From: Pleomorphomonas diazotrophica | Lineage (GTDB): Bacteria; Pseudomonadota; Alphaproteobacteria; Rhizobiales; Pleomorphomonadaceae | DNA length: 64,000 bases | NCBI RefSeq assembly: GCF_002844595.1 | Contig: NZ_PJNW01000016.1 | Coordinates: forward strand, 32,827-96,826 | Direction: 5' to 3' | Program-made: the position numbers and the translations under genes | Notes under the pieces: generated by a model | The model's input: only the letters and a program-made list of their open reading frames with translations | Database searches by the model: none | What the model was told of the DNA's origin: nothing | Part shown: piece after piece, positions 30,148 to 40,164 of the stretch | How the letters are laid out: each line of letters begins with the position of its first letter | How positions within the stretch are numbered: the first letter of the stretch is position 1

Positions 30148-31200
30148 ATGACGAACCGGGAAGAGTTTCTGCGGACAATCGGCTATGGTGAAGCGGCCGT
30201 GGCGCAACTCAGGCGCAACGAGAACGCGGCCTACCCCCGCAACTACGAACTCTGGTACAATTACTGCGCCGGTTTCAATCACGCCCTCAATCGCGCGGTG
30301 AATGACATCCTGCGCGCCAAGGGCCGCATCGAGACGGCCGAACTCCAAGCCATCTACAATCAGTTCATCTCGCCATCGCGCCTCTCCGACCGCATCGAGG
30401 ACGTCGGCGGCCGCATCTCCGGCGAGATCGATGGCGTCATGGCGGCAATGAGCAAGACGATCACCGCCAATGCCTCCTACGCCGGCACCCTGTCCGAGGC
30501 GTCAACGGAGCTGAGCGCGGGCCCGGACCTGTCGCGACTGCGCGGCATCGTGGGAGAGCTTCTGGTCGCCACGGAAGAGACGGAGAAGATCAATCGGGAA
30601 CTCGAGGGGCAGCTTGCCGACAGCCACAGGCAGATTTCCGAGCTCAAGGAGAGCCTCGAGTCGCTGCGCTTCGAGACCCTCACCGACGAACTGACCACGC
30701 TGGCCAACCGCAAGCATTTCGACCAATCACTGGAACGAGCGGTCGCCAACGCGGCCGAAACGGACAGCGTTCTGTCGCTGCTCATCACCGACATCGACAA
30801 CTTCAAATCGTTCAACGACAGTTTTGGCCATCAGACGGGCGACCAGGTGCTGCGTCTGGTTGCCCTCTCGGTCAAGCAGGCGATCAAGGGGCATCACCTC
30901 GCCTGCCGCTATGGTGGCGAGGAGTTCGCCATCATCATGCCGAAGACCAGCCTGTCGCGGGCCGAGACGCTGGCGGAACGCATCCGCACGAGCGTCAAGG
31001 AGAAGGAACTCAAGAAGCGGTCCACCGGTGAAACGCTGGGCTTTGTCACCGTTTCGGTGGGCGTCGCTACCTACCATAGAGGCGATACTGCCATCTCTCT
31101 GATCGAGCGGGCTGACACCGCGCTTTATCTTGCCAAACGGGCCGGTCGCAACCGCGTCTGCACGGAAGCGATGCTCGCCGCTACCGCGGAAGATGCATAG
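30148..31200 (+). CDS. diguanylate cyclase (GGDEF domain)
   Basis: Makes cyclic di-GMP from two GTP. The 350-residue protein is cytoplasmic: an N-terminal helical region (about 1-125; PRNYELWYNYCAGFNHAL), a coiled coil (about 130-175), then the GGDEF domain with LTDELTTLANRKHFD, DIDNFKSFNDSFGHQTGD and the active-site motif GGEEF. The positions upstream of GGEEF read KGHHLACRY, so the RxxD product-inhibition site is absent. The start is ATG 30148 with GGCGGAG upstream. Its stop is 2 bp from that of the convergent comEC gene. Confidence 0.92.
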   Translation: MTNREEFLRTIGYGEAAVAQLRRNENAAYPRNYELWYNYCAGFNHALNRAVNDILRAKGRIETAELQAIYNQFISPSRLSDRIEDVGGRISGEIDGVMAAMSKTITANASYAGTLSEASTELSAGPDLSRLRGIVGELLVATEETEKINRELEGQLADSHRQISELKESLESLRFETLTDELTTLANRKHFDQSLERAVANAAETDSVLSLLITDIDNFKSFNDSFGHQTGDQVLRLVALSVKQAIKGHHLACRYGGEEFAIIMPKTSLSRAETLAERIRTSVKEKELKKRSTGETLGFVTVSVGVATYHRGDTAISLIERADTALYLAKRAGRNRVCTEAMLAATAEDA

Positions 31201-31202
31201 CA

Positions 31203-33377
31203 TCACCGCATCGGGGGGAACCACGGCCGACGGGGAAGGCCGAGCACCCTGCCGGTCTCCCGCAGGTGGACGCGACCATCCACATCGGTCTGCATTTCGT
31301 AGGTGAGCGTACCGGTCAGGGCGAGCCGGCGTCCGTCGATGAGTGCGCCAGCGGGCCGGCACCATGGCGGCGCTTCCAAGCCGGACACCACAATGGAAAT
31401 GGTCGCGCAGTCATCGCCGAAGGCGAGCGGCCGGCTGGTGACCGAGACCGACGGGCGGCCTGCCGCTGCCTCCAGAAGGCATGCGTCGGCGTCGCAGGGC
31501 GAGTTGCGACCCGGCAAAAGAAGTTCGGCCGGATCGACTCCCAGGGCCGCCATCCAAACGTCGAGCGTAAAGCCGCCTTTGGGTCCGATCTTGTACCAGG
31601 CTCCGCTTTCCTCACGAACCAGGACGAGCGAGCCATCACCAGCGACGACCAGGCCTGGCGGCGCTCCAGCCCCGATGAAGGCGAGCCCCAAAAACACGGC
31701 AACAAGTCCCAGCCATCGCTTGCGGCCCCGCCACAGGCATATCCAGAGCCCCCCGGCGGCAACGACGAGCATCGTCCAGCCCGGAGGCCGGCCATAGAGC
31801 CCGCCGCCCGGCGTCCAGTCGGCGACGACGCGCGCCACCGCGATCATCGCGTCGATGCCGGCGCCCATGATGGCAAGCGGCGCGCCTTCGAGGCCGAGCG
31901 GCATCGTCAGCGCCGCAAGGAGCGCCATCGGCATGATCAACAAGGACACCAACGGTTCTGTAACGAGATTGGCGATCATGCCGAGCGGCGCCAGACGACC
32001 GAAATGGTAAAGCGCCATCGGCAAGGTGGCGAGACCGGCTACCACCGTCGCGGCAAGCGCCGCCACGAACCAGAGGGCGAACCGCCGCACCATACGGGCC
32101 AGGAAACTGACGTCGCCGCCATCGTTCACCTCGTCGCGCCCGGCACGCCATGCCTCCAGCCCGGCCATCAGGGCCACCACGGCGGCGAAGGACATTTGTG
32201 CACCGGGCTCCATCACCGCCTCGGGTGACAGCGCCAGCGTGACGAGGGCCGCCACCGCGATCACCCTCAGCGACAGGGCGCGGCGATCGATCAGCACCGC
32301 GAGAAGCGACACCGCCACCATGATCATGGAACGCTCCGCCGGCACGTCCATGCCAGAGACGACGAAATAGGCGCCGGTGCCCAGCATCGACAGCGCCGCG
32401 GCGATCTTCTTGATCGGCAGGTTGAGTGCCAGTGGTGGTACCAGCGCCAGAATGAGGCGGATGCCGCCGAACAGGAAGGCGGCGACCAAGCTCATGTGCA
32501 TGCCGGAGATCGACAGCACGTGGGAGACGCCAGCAATGCGCATCGCCTCGTTGGTCGCATCGGATATGCCGGCGCGGTCGCCGACGATCAGCGCCGCCGC
32601 GATGGCGCCGGTGTCGCCGGGAAGCGCGGCGCGGATGCGGCCGGCCGCCTTGGTTCGCACCGTCTCAATGCTGCTCAGGGCAGTCAGCCAGATGCCGGGC
32701 GGGGGTGCTTCCGGCCAGGGTTTGACCGCGCCATAGGTGAAGCCGCTGGCGCCGATCCCGGTGAACCATGCGACGCGGGCAAAGTCATAGCCCCCCGGCA
32801 GCGGCGGCGGTGGCGGGGGAGCCAGGCGGGCAAGCATGACAACCGCCTCTCCCGGCGCCGGCACCACTCCACGGGTCGTCACGCGGATGCGCGGCGGCAG
32901 GCCGTCCCTCGAAGGCGGATCCATCTCTGCCGGCCTGACGAGCAGGCGCGCCGCGCCCTTGCCGCGATCCTCGACAGCCACGACATGGCCGCGCAGCGTC
33001 ACGGTCCGCTCGAAAGGAAAGACCGGGTGGGCGGCAAGGTATGTCACCAACGCGGCGTGCAGGAAGCCGAGGCAGACCAGACCGGCAAGAATCGCCGGGA
33101 ACTGCCAGACCGAGGAGCGGCGAAGGACCAGCGTCAATGACGCGATCATCCCGAGGCCGGCGACCGCCAGCGCGATGACCGGGGGCTCGCTTGTCGGGGC
33201 AAAGTAGAAGGCCGCACCGACGGCGACAGCCACCGGCCACCAGAGAAAACCCCGGCCGTCGTCGAGATCGCGGGCAAAGGATTTCCGGAGATCGAAAAGG
33301 CGGCGGCGCCATCCGTCTCCGTCGGTCCGGCGCCCATATGGAGCGCTTTCGATACTGGTATCCGTTCGGACCGTCAC
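31203..33377 (-). CDS. comEC: ComEC/Rec2-family membrane protein
   Basis: The inner-membrane channel family used for DNA uptake in competent bacteria. The 724-residue protein has N-terminal spans, a DUF4131-like soluble segment (about 115-200) and the competence domain with [20 protein letters not shown], followed by many spans. After the last span (about residue 570) there is a short region starting [18 protein letters not shown], but the HxHxDH motif of the metallo-beta-lactamase nuclease domain is missing. The start is GTG 33377. Competence itself cannot be inferred. Confidence 0.88.
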   Translation of the reverse strand: MTVRTDTSIESAPYGRRTDGDGWRRRLFDLRKSFARDLDDGRGFLWWPVAVAVGAAFYFAPTSEPPVIALAVAGLGMIASLTLVLRRSSVWQFPAILAGLVCLGFLHAALVTYLAAHPVFPFERTVTLRGHVVAVEDRGKGAARLLVRPAEMDPPSRDGLPPRIRVTTRGVVPAPGEAVVMLARLAPPPPPPLPGGYDFARVAWFTGIGASGFTYGAVKPWPEAPPPGIWLTALSSIETVRTKAAGRIRAALPGDTGAIAAALIVGDRAGISDATNEAMRIAGVSHVLSISGMHMSLVAAFLFGGIRLILALVPPLALNLPIKKIAAALSMLGTGAYFVVSGMDVPAERSMIMVAVSLLAVLIDRRALSLRVIAVAALVTLALSPEAVMEPGAQMSFAAVVALMAGLEAWRAGRDEVNDGGDVSFLARMVRRFALWFVAALAATVVAGLATLPMALYHFGRLAPLGMIANLVTEPLVSLLIMPMALLAALTMPLGLEGAPLAIMGAGIDAMIAVARVVADWTPGGGLYGRPPGWTMLVVAAGGLWICLWRGRKRWLGLVAVFLGLAFIGAGAPPGLVVAGDGSLVLVREESGAWYKIGPKGGFTLDVWMAALGVDPAELLLPGRNSPCDADACLLEAAAGRPSVSVTSRPLAFGDDCATISIVVSGLEAPPWCRPAGALIDGRRLALTGTLTYEMQTDVDGRVHLRETGRVLGLPRRPWFPPMR

Positions 33378-33535
33378 AGTCGGCGCCTATTTCGGTTGCT
33401 TACCCGGCCCATGCCGCGATCTTATTTTGCGAAACGCACGGCTTTCCTGTAAGACGCCGTCCACGCAATGGTCCAGCCGACGACGATCCGCCGTCCTGTC
33501 CGGGCCAACCCTGGTATTTTTCGGAACTATCGTCG

Positions 33536-34960
33536 ATGTCCACGCCTGTCGTCACGCGTTTTGCGCCGTCTCCCACTGGTTTTCTGCACATCGGAGGCGC
33601 GCGGACGGCGCTCTTCAACTGGCTCTACGCCAAGCGGCACGGCGGCAAGATGCTGCTCCGCATCGAGGATACCGACCGCGAGCGCTCGACGCAGGCGGCG
33701 GTGGACGCCATCATCGACGGGCTCTCCTGGCTGGGCCTCTCCTGGGAGGGGGAGCCGATCTCCCAGTTCCAGCGGGCCGACCGCCATGCCGACGTGGCGC
33801 GCGCGCTCGTCGCGGCGGGCAAGGCCTACTACTGCTACTGCACGCCGGACGAGCTGAACGAGATGCGCGAGACCGCCAAGGCCAACGGCCTGCCGCCGCG
33901 CTACGACGGCCGCTGGCGCGACCGCGACCCGTCGGAGGCGCCGGCCGGCGTCAAGCCGTCGGTGCGCATCAAGGCGCCGCTCGATGGCGAGACGGTGATC
34001 GAGGATGCGGTTCAGGGCACCGTCACCTTCCCCAACAAGGACCTCGACGACTTCATCATCCTTCGGTCCGACGGCACGCCCACCTACATGCATGCCGTGG
34101 TGGTCGACGACCACGACATGGGCGTCACCCAGATCATTCGCGGCGACGACCACCTTACCAATACGGCACGTCAGAAGATCATCTACGATGCCCTCGGCTG
34201 GGACATGCCAAAGGTGGCCCACATTCCGCTAATCCATGGACCGGATGGCGCCAAGCTCTCGAAGCGGCACGGCGCGCTGGGCGTCGAGGCCTATCGCGCC
34301 ATGGGCTACCTGCCGGTGGCGCTTCGCAACTATCTCGTCCGCCTCGGCTGGGCACATGGCGACGCGGAAATCCTGTCCACCGATGAGATGATCGCCCTGT
34401 TCGACCTCGAGGGGATCGGCCGCTCGCCGTCGCGCTTCGACTTCGGCAAGCTCGAGAACCTCAACGGACACTACATTCGCCAGACGCCGGATGACGAACT
34501 GGTGGGCCACGTTGTCGCCCTCCTCGATCACATCCCCGAGGGAGCCTCGCTGAAGGCGAAGCTCGACGAGCACAAGAAGGCGCAGCTCGCCGCCGCCATG
34601 CCGGGCCTCAAGGAGCGCGCCAAGACGCTGCTCGAGCTGATCGACAATGCCGGCTTCCTGTTTGCCAGCCGGCCGCTGGCCCCGGACGAGAAGGCCGCTG
34701 CGCTGCTTGATGACGCCGGCAAGACGGCGCTCGGCGACCTGTTGCCGCGCCTCACCGCGCTGGCCGAGTGGACTGCGGCCTCCACTGAGGAAGTGGTACG
34801 CGCCTATGCCGCCGAGACCAGCCTCAAGCTCGGCAAGGTGGCCCAGCCGCTTCGCGCTGCCGCCACCGGACGCACTACGTCGCCGCCGATTTTCGACGTG
34901 CTCGCCGTGCTCGGCCGCGACGAGGCGCTGGGGCGCATCAAGGATGCGCTGGCCGGCTAA
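33536..34960 (+). CDS. gltX: glutamyl-tRNA synthetase
   Basis: Charges tRNA-Glu (and, in some alphaproteobacteria, tRNA-Gln before amidation). The 474-residue class I enzyme has the HIGH-type motif [14 protein letters not shown] near the N-terminus and KLSKRHGA as the KMSKS-type motif. The start is ATG 33536 ([15 protein letters not shown]); the upstream frame overlaps the divergent comEC start and is not coding. It is followed by a terminator and then gltA. Confidence 0.96.
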   Translation: MSTPVVTRFAPSPTGFLHIGGARTALFNWLYAKRHGGKMLLRIEDTDRERSTQAAVDAIIDGLSWLGLSWEGEPISQFQRADRHADVARALVAAGKAYYCYCTPDELNEMRETAKANGLPPRYDGRWRDRDPSEAPAGVKPSVRIKAPLDGETVIEDAVQGTVTFPNKDLDDFIILRSDGTPTYMHAVVVDDHDMGVTQIIRGDDHLTNTARQKIIYDALGWDMPKVAHIPLIHGPDGAKLSKRHGALGVEAYRAMGYLPVALRNYLVRLGWAHGDAEILSTDEMIALFDLEGIGRSPSRFDFGKLENLNGHYIRQTPDDELVGHVVALLDHIPEGASLKAKLDEHKKAQLAAAMPGLKERAKTLLELIDNAGFLFASRPLAPDEKAAALLDDAGKTALGDLLPRLTALAEWTAASTEEVVRAYAAETSLKLGKVAQPLRAAATGRTTSPPIFDVLAVLGRDEALGRIKDALAG

Positions 34961-34987
34961 AAGGCCAAGAACTTTCGGAAAATTGCA

Positions 34988-35020
34988 AACCCCGCCCGGT
35001 TCGACCGCGGCGGGGTTTTC
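34988..35020 (+). terminator. terminator after gltX
   Basis: AACCCCGCC (34988-34996) pairs with GGCGGGGTT (35009-35017), followed by T residues. Confidence 0.85.
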
Positions 35021-35248
35021 ACTTCCTTGCGAGGGCCATGTGGCGAGACAGGAAAGCCTGCTGCCCAGCCGGTTCAGAGATATGAACTCTATCGGCAAAA
35101 AGCCCAGCGGAACAATAACTCGCGCCTCATGGTCCGGTTCCCGGTCTCCACCGAAATGGCAAGGCTGACCACCAATTCGACGGCTTGCCGGAGTAGGGAT
35201 TTTCCGCTACGTGAAGATCGACATGCGACTGGGAGGTTGGTCGGCAGT

Positions 35249-35262
35249 TTACGTAAACGTAA
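35249..35262. promoter_or_regulatory. TTACGT-N2-ACGTAA palindrome upstream of gltA
   Basis: A perfect inverted repeat with 6-bp arms and AA centre, 61 bp before the gltA ATG; a 12-bp perfect palindrome (GTTTACGTAAAC) overlaps it at 35247-35258. The form resembles MerR-family LiuR-type sites of branched-chain amino acid regulons, from memory; the regulator is inference. Confidence 0.5.
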
Positions 35263-35323
35263 TCGCTTTATCCTTCCCCTCATTGGCCTGGTCCACCCGA
35301 TCACCTCTTGGAGATCCGACCGA

Positions 35324-36616
35324 ATGACCACGAAGAACGCGACCGTCACCATCGATGACAAGACCTATGAGTTCCCGCTCAAGGACGCAAGCATCGGCCC
35401 GAGCGTGATGGACATCTCCACCTTCTATGGCAAGACCGGCCACTTCACCTACGATCCGGGCTTCACGTCGACCGGCGCCTGCGAATCCAAGATCACCTAT
35501 ATCGACGGCGACAAGGGCGTGCTGCTCTATCGCGGCTACCCGATCGAGCAGTTGACGCTCGACGGCGACTATCTCGAAACCTGCTACCTGCTGCTTTACG
35601 GCGAACTGCCGACCAAGGCGCAGAAGCAGCAGTTCGATCGGCATATCACCCGCCACACCATGATCCACGAGCAGATGACCCGCTTCTTCCAGGGGTATCG
35701 CCGCGACGCCCATCCGATGGCGGTCATGGTCGGCACGGTCGGCGCGCTGTCGGCCTTCTACCATGACTCGATCGACATCTCGGACCCGCATCAGCGGATG
35801 ATCGCCTCGCACCGGATGATCGCCAAGATGCCGACGATCGCCGCCATGGCCTACAAGTATTCGATCGGCCAGCCGTTCATCTTCCCGAAGAACGACCTCG
35901 ATTACGCGGCGAACTTCCTGCACATGTGCTTCGCCGTGCCGGCCGAGGAGTACAAGGTCAATCCGATCCTTGCCCGCGCCATGGACCGCATCTTCACCCT
36001 GCACGCCGATCATGAGCAGAACGCCTCGACCTCGACGGTGCGCCTTGCCGGCTCGTCGGGCGCCAATCCGTTTGCCTGCATTGCCGCCGGCATCGCCTGC
36101 CTCTGGGGTCCGGCGCATGGCGGCGCCAACGAGGCGGCGCTCAACATGCTGGCCGAAATCGGCACGGTCGACCGCATCCCCGAGTATATCGCCCGCGCCA
36201 AGGACAAGAACGATCCGTTCCGTCTGATGGGCTTCGGTCACCGCGTCTACAAGAACTACGACCCGCGCGCCAAGATCATGCAGCAGACCTGCCACGAGGT
36301 GCTGCAGACGCTCGGCATCAAGGACGACCCGCTGCTCGACGTGGCGGTCGAGCTGGAGCGGATCGCGCTCAGCGACGAGTATTTCATCGAGAAGAAGCTC
36401 TACCCGAACATCGACTTCTATTCGGGCATCACGCTGAAGGCGATGGGCTTCCCGACGTCGATGTTCACCGTGCTGTTCGCCGTCGCCCGCACCGTCGGCT
36501 GGATCGCCCAGTGGAAGGAAATGGTCGAGGATCCGAGCCAGAAGATCGGCCGTCCGCGCCAGCTCTACATCGGCGCGCCGCAGCGCGACTACGTGTCGCT
36601 CGACAAGCGCGGCTGA
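35324..36616 (+). CDS. gltA: citrate synthase (type II)
   Basis: Condenses acetyl-CoA and oxaloacetate at the entry of the TCA cycle. At 430 residues it matches the hexameric, NADH-regulated Gram-negative type. Active-site segments are [32 protein letters not shown] and [15 protein letters not shown]. The start is ATG 35324 ([11 protein letters not shown]) with GGAG upstream. The long leader frame from 35027 crosses the gltX terminator and is not coding. Confidence 0.96.
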   Translation: MTTKNATVTIDDKTYEFPLKDASIGPSVMDISTFYGKTGHFTYDPGFTSTGACESKITYIDGDKGVLLYRGYPIEQLTLDGDYLETCYLLLYGELPTKAQKQQFDRHITRHTMIHEQMTRFFQGYRRDAHPMAVMVGTVGALSAFYHDSIDISDPHQRMIASHRMIAKMPTIAAMAYKYSIGQPFIFPKNDLDYAANFLHMCFAVPAEEYKVNPILARAMDRIFTLHADHEQNASTSTVRLAGSSGANPFACIAAGIACLWGPAHGGANEAALNMLAEIGTVDRIPEYIARAKDKNDPFRLMGFGHRVYKNYDPRAKIMQQTCHEVLQTLGIKDDPLLDVAVELERIALSDEYFIEKKLYPNIDFYSGITLKAMGFPTSMFTVLFAVARTVGWIAQWKEMVEDPSQKIGRPRQLYIGAPQRDYVSLDKRG

Positions 36617-36644
36617 GCCGAGCCCCACCTGACAAGACGAAGCG

Positions 36645-36676
36645 GACCTCCGGTGGCAACGCCGGGGGTCTTTTCT
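36645..36676 (+). terminator. terminator after gltA
   Basis: GACCTCCGG (36645-36653) pairs with CCGGGGGTC (36662-36670) with one G-T pair and is followed by TTTTCTT. It lies before the convergent lpxB stop. Confidence 0.8.
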
Positions 36677-36695
36677 TGTCGCTTGGCAGAGCGGA

Positions 36696-37883
36696 TCAGC
36701 GTCCGGCGAGCCGCAGGACCACGGCGGCGGCGGTATCGGCGGCGGGGCGGCCGTCCGGCAGCGCCATCACGTCCCTGAGGCGGGCGAAGGCGGCGACTTG
36801 GGCCGCACGGGCTGGTGTGTCGGAGAGGAGTGGCGCGAGGGCATCGGCCAGCCGTTCCGGCGCGAGATCGGGGTCGAGAAACTCAGGGCTCGCCTTCTCG
36901 CCGAGTATGATGTTGGCAAGGCCGAACATGCTGATGTTCACCAGTCCCGGAACGCGGCGGGCGACCTCCGAGATGACCCGGAACAGCGGGTCACGAGCGT
37001 AGGCGATCACGCTGGGAACGCCGGCGAGCGCCAGCTCCAGCGTCACCGTTCCCGAGGTGGCGAGCGCCGCGTGTCCCGACCGAAAAGCTGCCCACTTCTC
37101 GGCCTCGCCGGTAACGATGACGGGGCGTACAGACCAGCCGGCCGTTTCCCTCTCGATGCGCTCCCTGAGCCGTTCGACGGCCGGAAGCACCGGTCGAACG
37201 GCAAGGCCGCGTACCGACAGGACATCCAGCACGCGCCCGTAGAGCGCCAGCATGCGGTCGATCTCACCGGATCGGCTGCCCGGCAGCACCAGCAGCGTCG
37301 GCGGGACGCCCCCGCCCAGCGGTGGACGCTCGCCGGGCGCCGGCGTCAACTGCTCGGGTCGATCGATCAGCGGATGACCGACATAGGTTGCGTCAGGGCC
37401 CTTCAGACGGGCCAGGACGGCCGGCTCGAATGGCAGCAGCGTCAGCACATGATCGACGTAGGCGGCCATCCTGCGGGCTCTGCTGGGCCGCCAGGCCCAA
37501 ACGGACGGGCAGACGTAGTCAACGACCGGCAGGTCCGGCAGCGCCGCCCTGACATCACGCGCCACACGGTGGGTGAAGTCGGGGCTGTCTATGATCACCA
37601 GCACGTCCGGGCGCCAAGCGATGACAGCGCCGGTGGTCTCGGCGGTGCGGAGCTGGATGAGCGGCAAACGCTTCACCACCGGGCCGAAGCCCATGACGGC
37701 GATGTCGTGAAGGGAGAAGAGGCTCGGCATTCCCTCGGCGGCCATGCGATCGCCGCCGACGCCGAAAAACGCGATGGGCCGCGCCGACAGCCTCTTGAGC
37801 GCCGCCATCAGCCGCGCGCCGAGCTGGTCGCCGGATTCCTCGCCGACGACAAGGGCGACGCGGAGCGGCGACGGCTCGCTCAT
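36696..37883 (-). CDS. lpxB: lipid-A-disaccharide synthase
   Basis: A GT19 glycosyltransferase that joins UDP-diacylglucosamine and lipid X to make the lipid A disaccharide at the inner membrane. The 395-residue protein has the N-terminal VVGEESGDQLGARLM motif, DYVCPSVWAWRPSRARRM and VLPGSRSGEIDRML. The start ATG 37883 overlaps the lpxI stop as ATGA. It is the last gene of the lpxD-fabZ-lpxA-lpxI-lpxB operon. Confidence 0.95.
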   Translation of the reverse strand: MSEPSPLRVALVVGEESGDQLGARLMAALKRLSARPIAFFGVGGDRMAAEGMPSLFSLHDIAVMGFGPVVKRLPLIQLRTAETTGAVIAWRPDVLVIIDSPDFTHRVARDVRAALPDLPVVDYVCPSVWAWRPSRARRMAAYVDHVLTLLPFEPAVLARLKGPDATYVGHPLIDRPEQLTPAPGERPPLGGGVPPTLLVLPGSRSGEIDRMLALYGRVLDVLSVRGLAVRPVLPAVERLRERIERETAGWSVRPVIVTGEAEKWAAFRSGHAALATSGTVTLELALAGVPSVIAYARDPLFRVISEVARRVPGLVNISMFGLANIILGEKASPEFLDPDLAPERLADALAPLLSDTPARAAQVAAFARLRDVMALPDGRPAADTAAAVVLRLAGR

Positions 37884-38740
37884 GATGCGCCATCCGGGAA
37901 CGACCGAACCTGCAGGAACAGTCGGGCGGCATCGGCGGCCGCGATGGTGGCGGGACGATCGACGATCATCACCCGCCCGGATTCCACGGCGATGCCGGCC
38001 AGACCGGCGGCCACCGCCATCTCGATCGTGCGGGGGCCGATGGTCGGCAGGTCGACGCGCAGGTCCTGCTGCGGCTTGGCCGCCTTCACCAGCACGCCGG
38101 AGCGATGCGCCGCCTTGAGGCGCCCGCGCTTTCTGAGATCGGCGACCCGCTGCAAGAGCTCGTCGGTGCCCTCAATGCCCTCGACCGCGACGACGCGGCC
38201 AGAGATCGCCACCACGGCCTGGCCGATATCGAGGCGGCCCAGCGTCAGCGACGCCTCGACGCCCTTGACGATATCCGCCTCGGCGTCGTCAGTGGGCTTG
38301 ATCCGGCCGAGGTTGCCGCTGCCGCCGACCAATCCGGGCGCCACCTCGTGGGCGCCCACCACGCGATAACCGCGATCTTCGAGGAAGCGGACGACGTTCT
38401 TCAGCACCGTGTCGTCGCCGCCGACCATCAGAGACAGGATCTTCGGCAGGCTCAGCACAGCGCCCAGATCGACGCGGATCGCCGAGAAGTCCGGACGGTT
38501 GACGGCGCCGCAGATCACCACCTCACCGACGCGCTCGCGGGCCAGAAGATCGAACAGCCGGCCGATCTCGCCCCAGCGCAGCCAGTGATGATGAAAGGCT
38601 TCGATATCCAGATCGGCTTCGCCGACGATGCCGAACAGCACCACCGGCCGCCCCACCTCTTCGGCCGCCCGCGCCACGATGAGGGGCACGCTGCCGCCAC
38701 CGGCGATGATGCCAAGGGTCGGACGGTCGGGCGCGGTCAT
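37880..38740 (-). CDS. lpxI: UDP-2,3-diacylglucosamine diphosphatase LpxI
   Basis: Hydrolyses UDP-2,3-diacylglucosamine to lipid X and UMP in lipid A synthesis. Alphaproteobacteria use LpxI where enterobacteria use LpxH. The 286-residue length is right; characteristic segments are LGIIAGGGSVPLIVARAA, ICGAVNRPDF, GRIKPTDDAEADI and RVDLPTIGPRTIEMA. The start overlaps the end of lpxA by ATGA, and the stop overlaps lpxB in the same way. Confidence 0.94.
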   Translation of the reverse strand: MTAPDRPTLGIIAGGGSVPLIVARAAEEVGRPVVLFGIVGEADLDIEAFHHHWLRWGEIGRLFDLLARERVGEVVICGAVNRPDFSAIRVDLGAVLSLPKILSLMVGGDDTVLKNVVRFLEDRGYRVVGAHEVAPGLVGGSGNLGRIKPTDDAEADIVKGVEASLTLGRLDIGQAVVAISGRVVAVEGIEGTDELLQRVADLRKRGRLKAAHRSGVLVKAAKPQQDLRVDLPTIGPRTIEMAVAAGLAGIAVESGRVMIVDRPATIAAADAARLFLQVRSFPDGAS

Positions 38741-39543
38741 TCGGCCTCGCCGTCCCGGCTGCGTGGCGTGCAGATGGCGCGGTCGCCGCCGGCTCGGATG
38801 AACTCGACCATGCGATCGACCAGCGGGCTACCGCCGTAGGTTTCCACGACGCGGTCGATGCGAACCGACAGAGGATCGTCGCCCTCGAAGAGCAGCTTGT
38901 AGGCGTTGCGCAGGGCGTGGATGTCGTCCCGCGGATAGTTGGCACGCCGAAGGCCGACCAGGTTCAGGCCGCCGAGACGGGCGCGGTTGCCGGTCACCAT
39001 GCCGAAGGGGATGACGTCGTTCTCGACGCCGGTCATGCCGCCGACCATCACGCCCTCGCCAACGCGAACCCACTGGTGCACGGCGCTGAGACCCCCGAGA
39101 ATGGCGTTGTCGCCGATGTGGACATGGCCGCCGAGCGTGGCGCAGTTGACCAGGATGACGTTGTTGCCGACCACGCAGTCATGGGCGACATGGGCATTGG
39201 CCATCAGGAGACAGCCGGCGCCGACGCGCGTCAGCATGCCGCCGCCCTCCGTGCCGAGATGCAGCGTCACGCATTCGCGGATCACCGTCCGCTCGCCAAC
39301 CTCGAGCCGGCTCGGTTCGCCCCGGTACTTGAGGTCCTGCGGCACCATGCCGACAGTGGCGTGCGGAAACACCGTGACGCCGGCGCCCAGCGTCGTGCGG
39401 CCATCCACCACGGTGTGGGCATGCAGCACCACGCCATCGCCAAGCCGGACATGCGGACCGACGACGCTGAAGGGGCCGATGCTGACGCCTTCGCCGATCT
39501 CGGCAGCCGGATCGACGACGGCGGTGGGATGAATGCTACGCAT
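38737..39543 (-). CDS. lpxA: UDP-N-acetylglucosamine acyltransferase
   Basis: The first committed step of lipid A synthesis, adding a 3-hydroxyacyl chain to UDP-GlcNAc. The 268-residue protein has a left-handed beta-helix of hexapeptide repeats (for example IGEGVSIGPFSVVGPHVRLG) and the catalytic-histidine region NAHVAHDCVVGNNVI. The start is ATG 39543 (MRSIHPTAVVDP); the frame extends 26 codons upstream without family similarity. Confidence 0.95.
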   Translation of the reverse strand: MRSIHPTAVVDPAAEIGEGVSIGPFSVVGPHVRLGDGVVLHAHTVVDGRTTLGAGVTVFPHATVGMVPQDLKYRGEPSRLEVGERTVIRECVTLHLGTEGGGMLTRVGAGCLLMANAHVAHDCVVGNNVILVNCATLGGHVHIGDNAILGGLSAVHQWVRVGEGVMVGGMTGVENDVIPFGMVTGNRARLGGLNLVGLRRANYPRDDIHALRNAYKLLFEGDDPLSVRIDRVVETYGGSPLVDRMVEFIRAGGDRAICTPRSRDGEAE

Positions 39544-39666
39544 GCGGATGATTCCTCGGCGGCGAGGCGGCCGGTGGCCGCTCATTTCCCTATAGCTTCC
39601 GTTGCCGGCGAAGGGCCGCAATTTATGTTTCAGCGTGTTACGGCAGACCGATGCGGCGACCGACCG

Positions 39667-40164
39667 TCAGGCGTTCACCAGCATGGCGCTGAGTTCGGCC
39701 TCGGCGACCTTGGTGCCACCGACGATGGCCGTAGCCTCATACCACCACATGTTGGCGCGCTTCTTGAGCTTGCGGACGTGGTATTCGACAACGTCGCCGG
39801 GGCCGACCGGCTTCCTGAACTTCACCTTGTCGATGGTCATGAAATAGACCAGCTTCGGCGCAGCGCCGTCCGTCGAGTTGACGCAGATGGCGCCGGCCGT
39901 CTGGGCCATGCCCTCGATCATCAACACGCCGGGCATCACCGGCGCGTCGGGGAAATGCCCCTGGAACTGCGGCTCGTTGATGGTGACGTTCTTGATGCCG
40001 ATGGCCGAGTTGTCGCCGTCGATCTCGATGATCCGGTCGATCATCATGAAGGGGAAGCGGTGCGGCAACGCCTTCAGGAGCGCCTGGATATCCATGACCC
40101 CCAAGGTGCCCTTGACCGGCGCCCCGGTTTCGGCCGGTGCCGTTGCGGTATCGGTTTCGCTCAC
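39667..40164 (-). CDS. fabZ: 3-hydroxyacyl-ACP dehydratase FabZ
   Basis: Dehydrates 3-hydroxyacyl-ACP in fatty acid elongation and competes with LpxA/LpxD for the hydroxyacyl pool, which explains its place in the lpx operon. The 165-residue hot-dog protein has [13 protein letters not shown] (catalytic His) and [20 protein letters not shown] (catalytic Glu). The start is GTG 40164, with GGAAGGG upstream, overlapping the lpxD TGA as GTGA. It has about 20 extra N-terminal residues before the conserved start of the fold. Confidence 0.95.
   Translation of the reverse strand: MSETDTATAPAETGAPVKGTLGVMDIQALLKALPHRFPFMMIDRIIEIDGDNSAIGIKNVTINEPQFQGHFPDAPVMPGVLMIEGMAQTAGAICVNSTDGAAPKLVYFMTIDKVKFRKPVGPGDVVEYHVRKLKKRANMWWYEATAIVGGTKVAEAELSAMLVNA

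Larger units (their letters stand above)
34961..35323. other. 363-bp gltX-gltA intergenic region
   Basis: It contains the gltX terminator (34988-35020) and an exact inverted repeat at 35249-35262 in front of gltA. No gene is seen. Confidence 0.55.

Noticed and set aside
35249-36628. 459-codon open frame antisense to gltA
   Set aside because: Complement shadow of citrate synthase with no domain signature.
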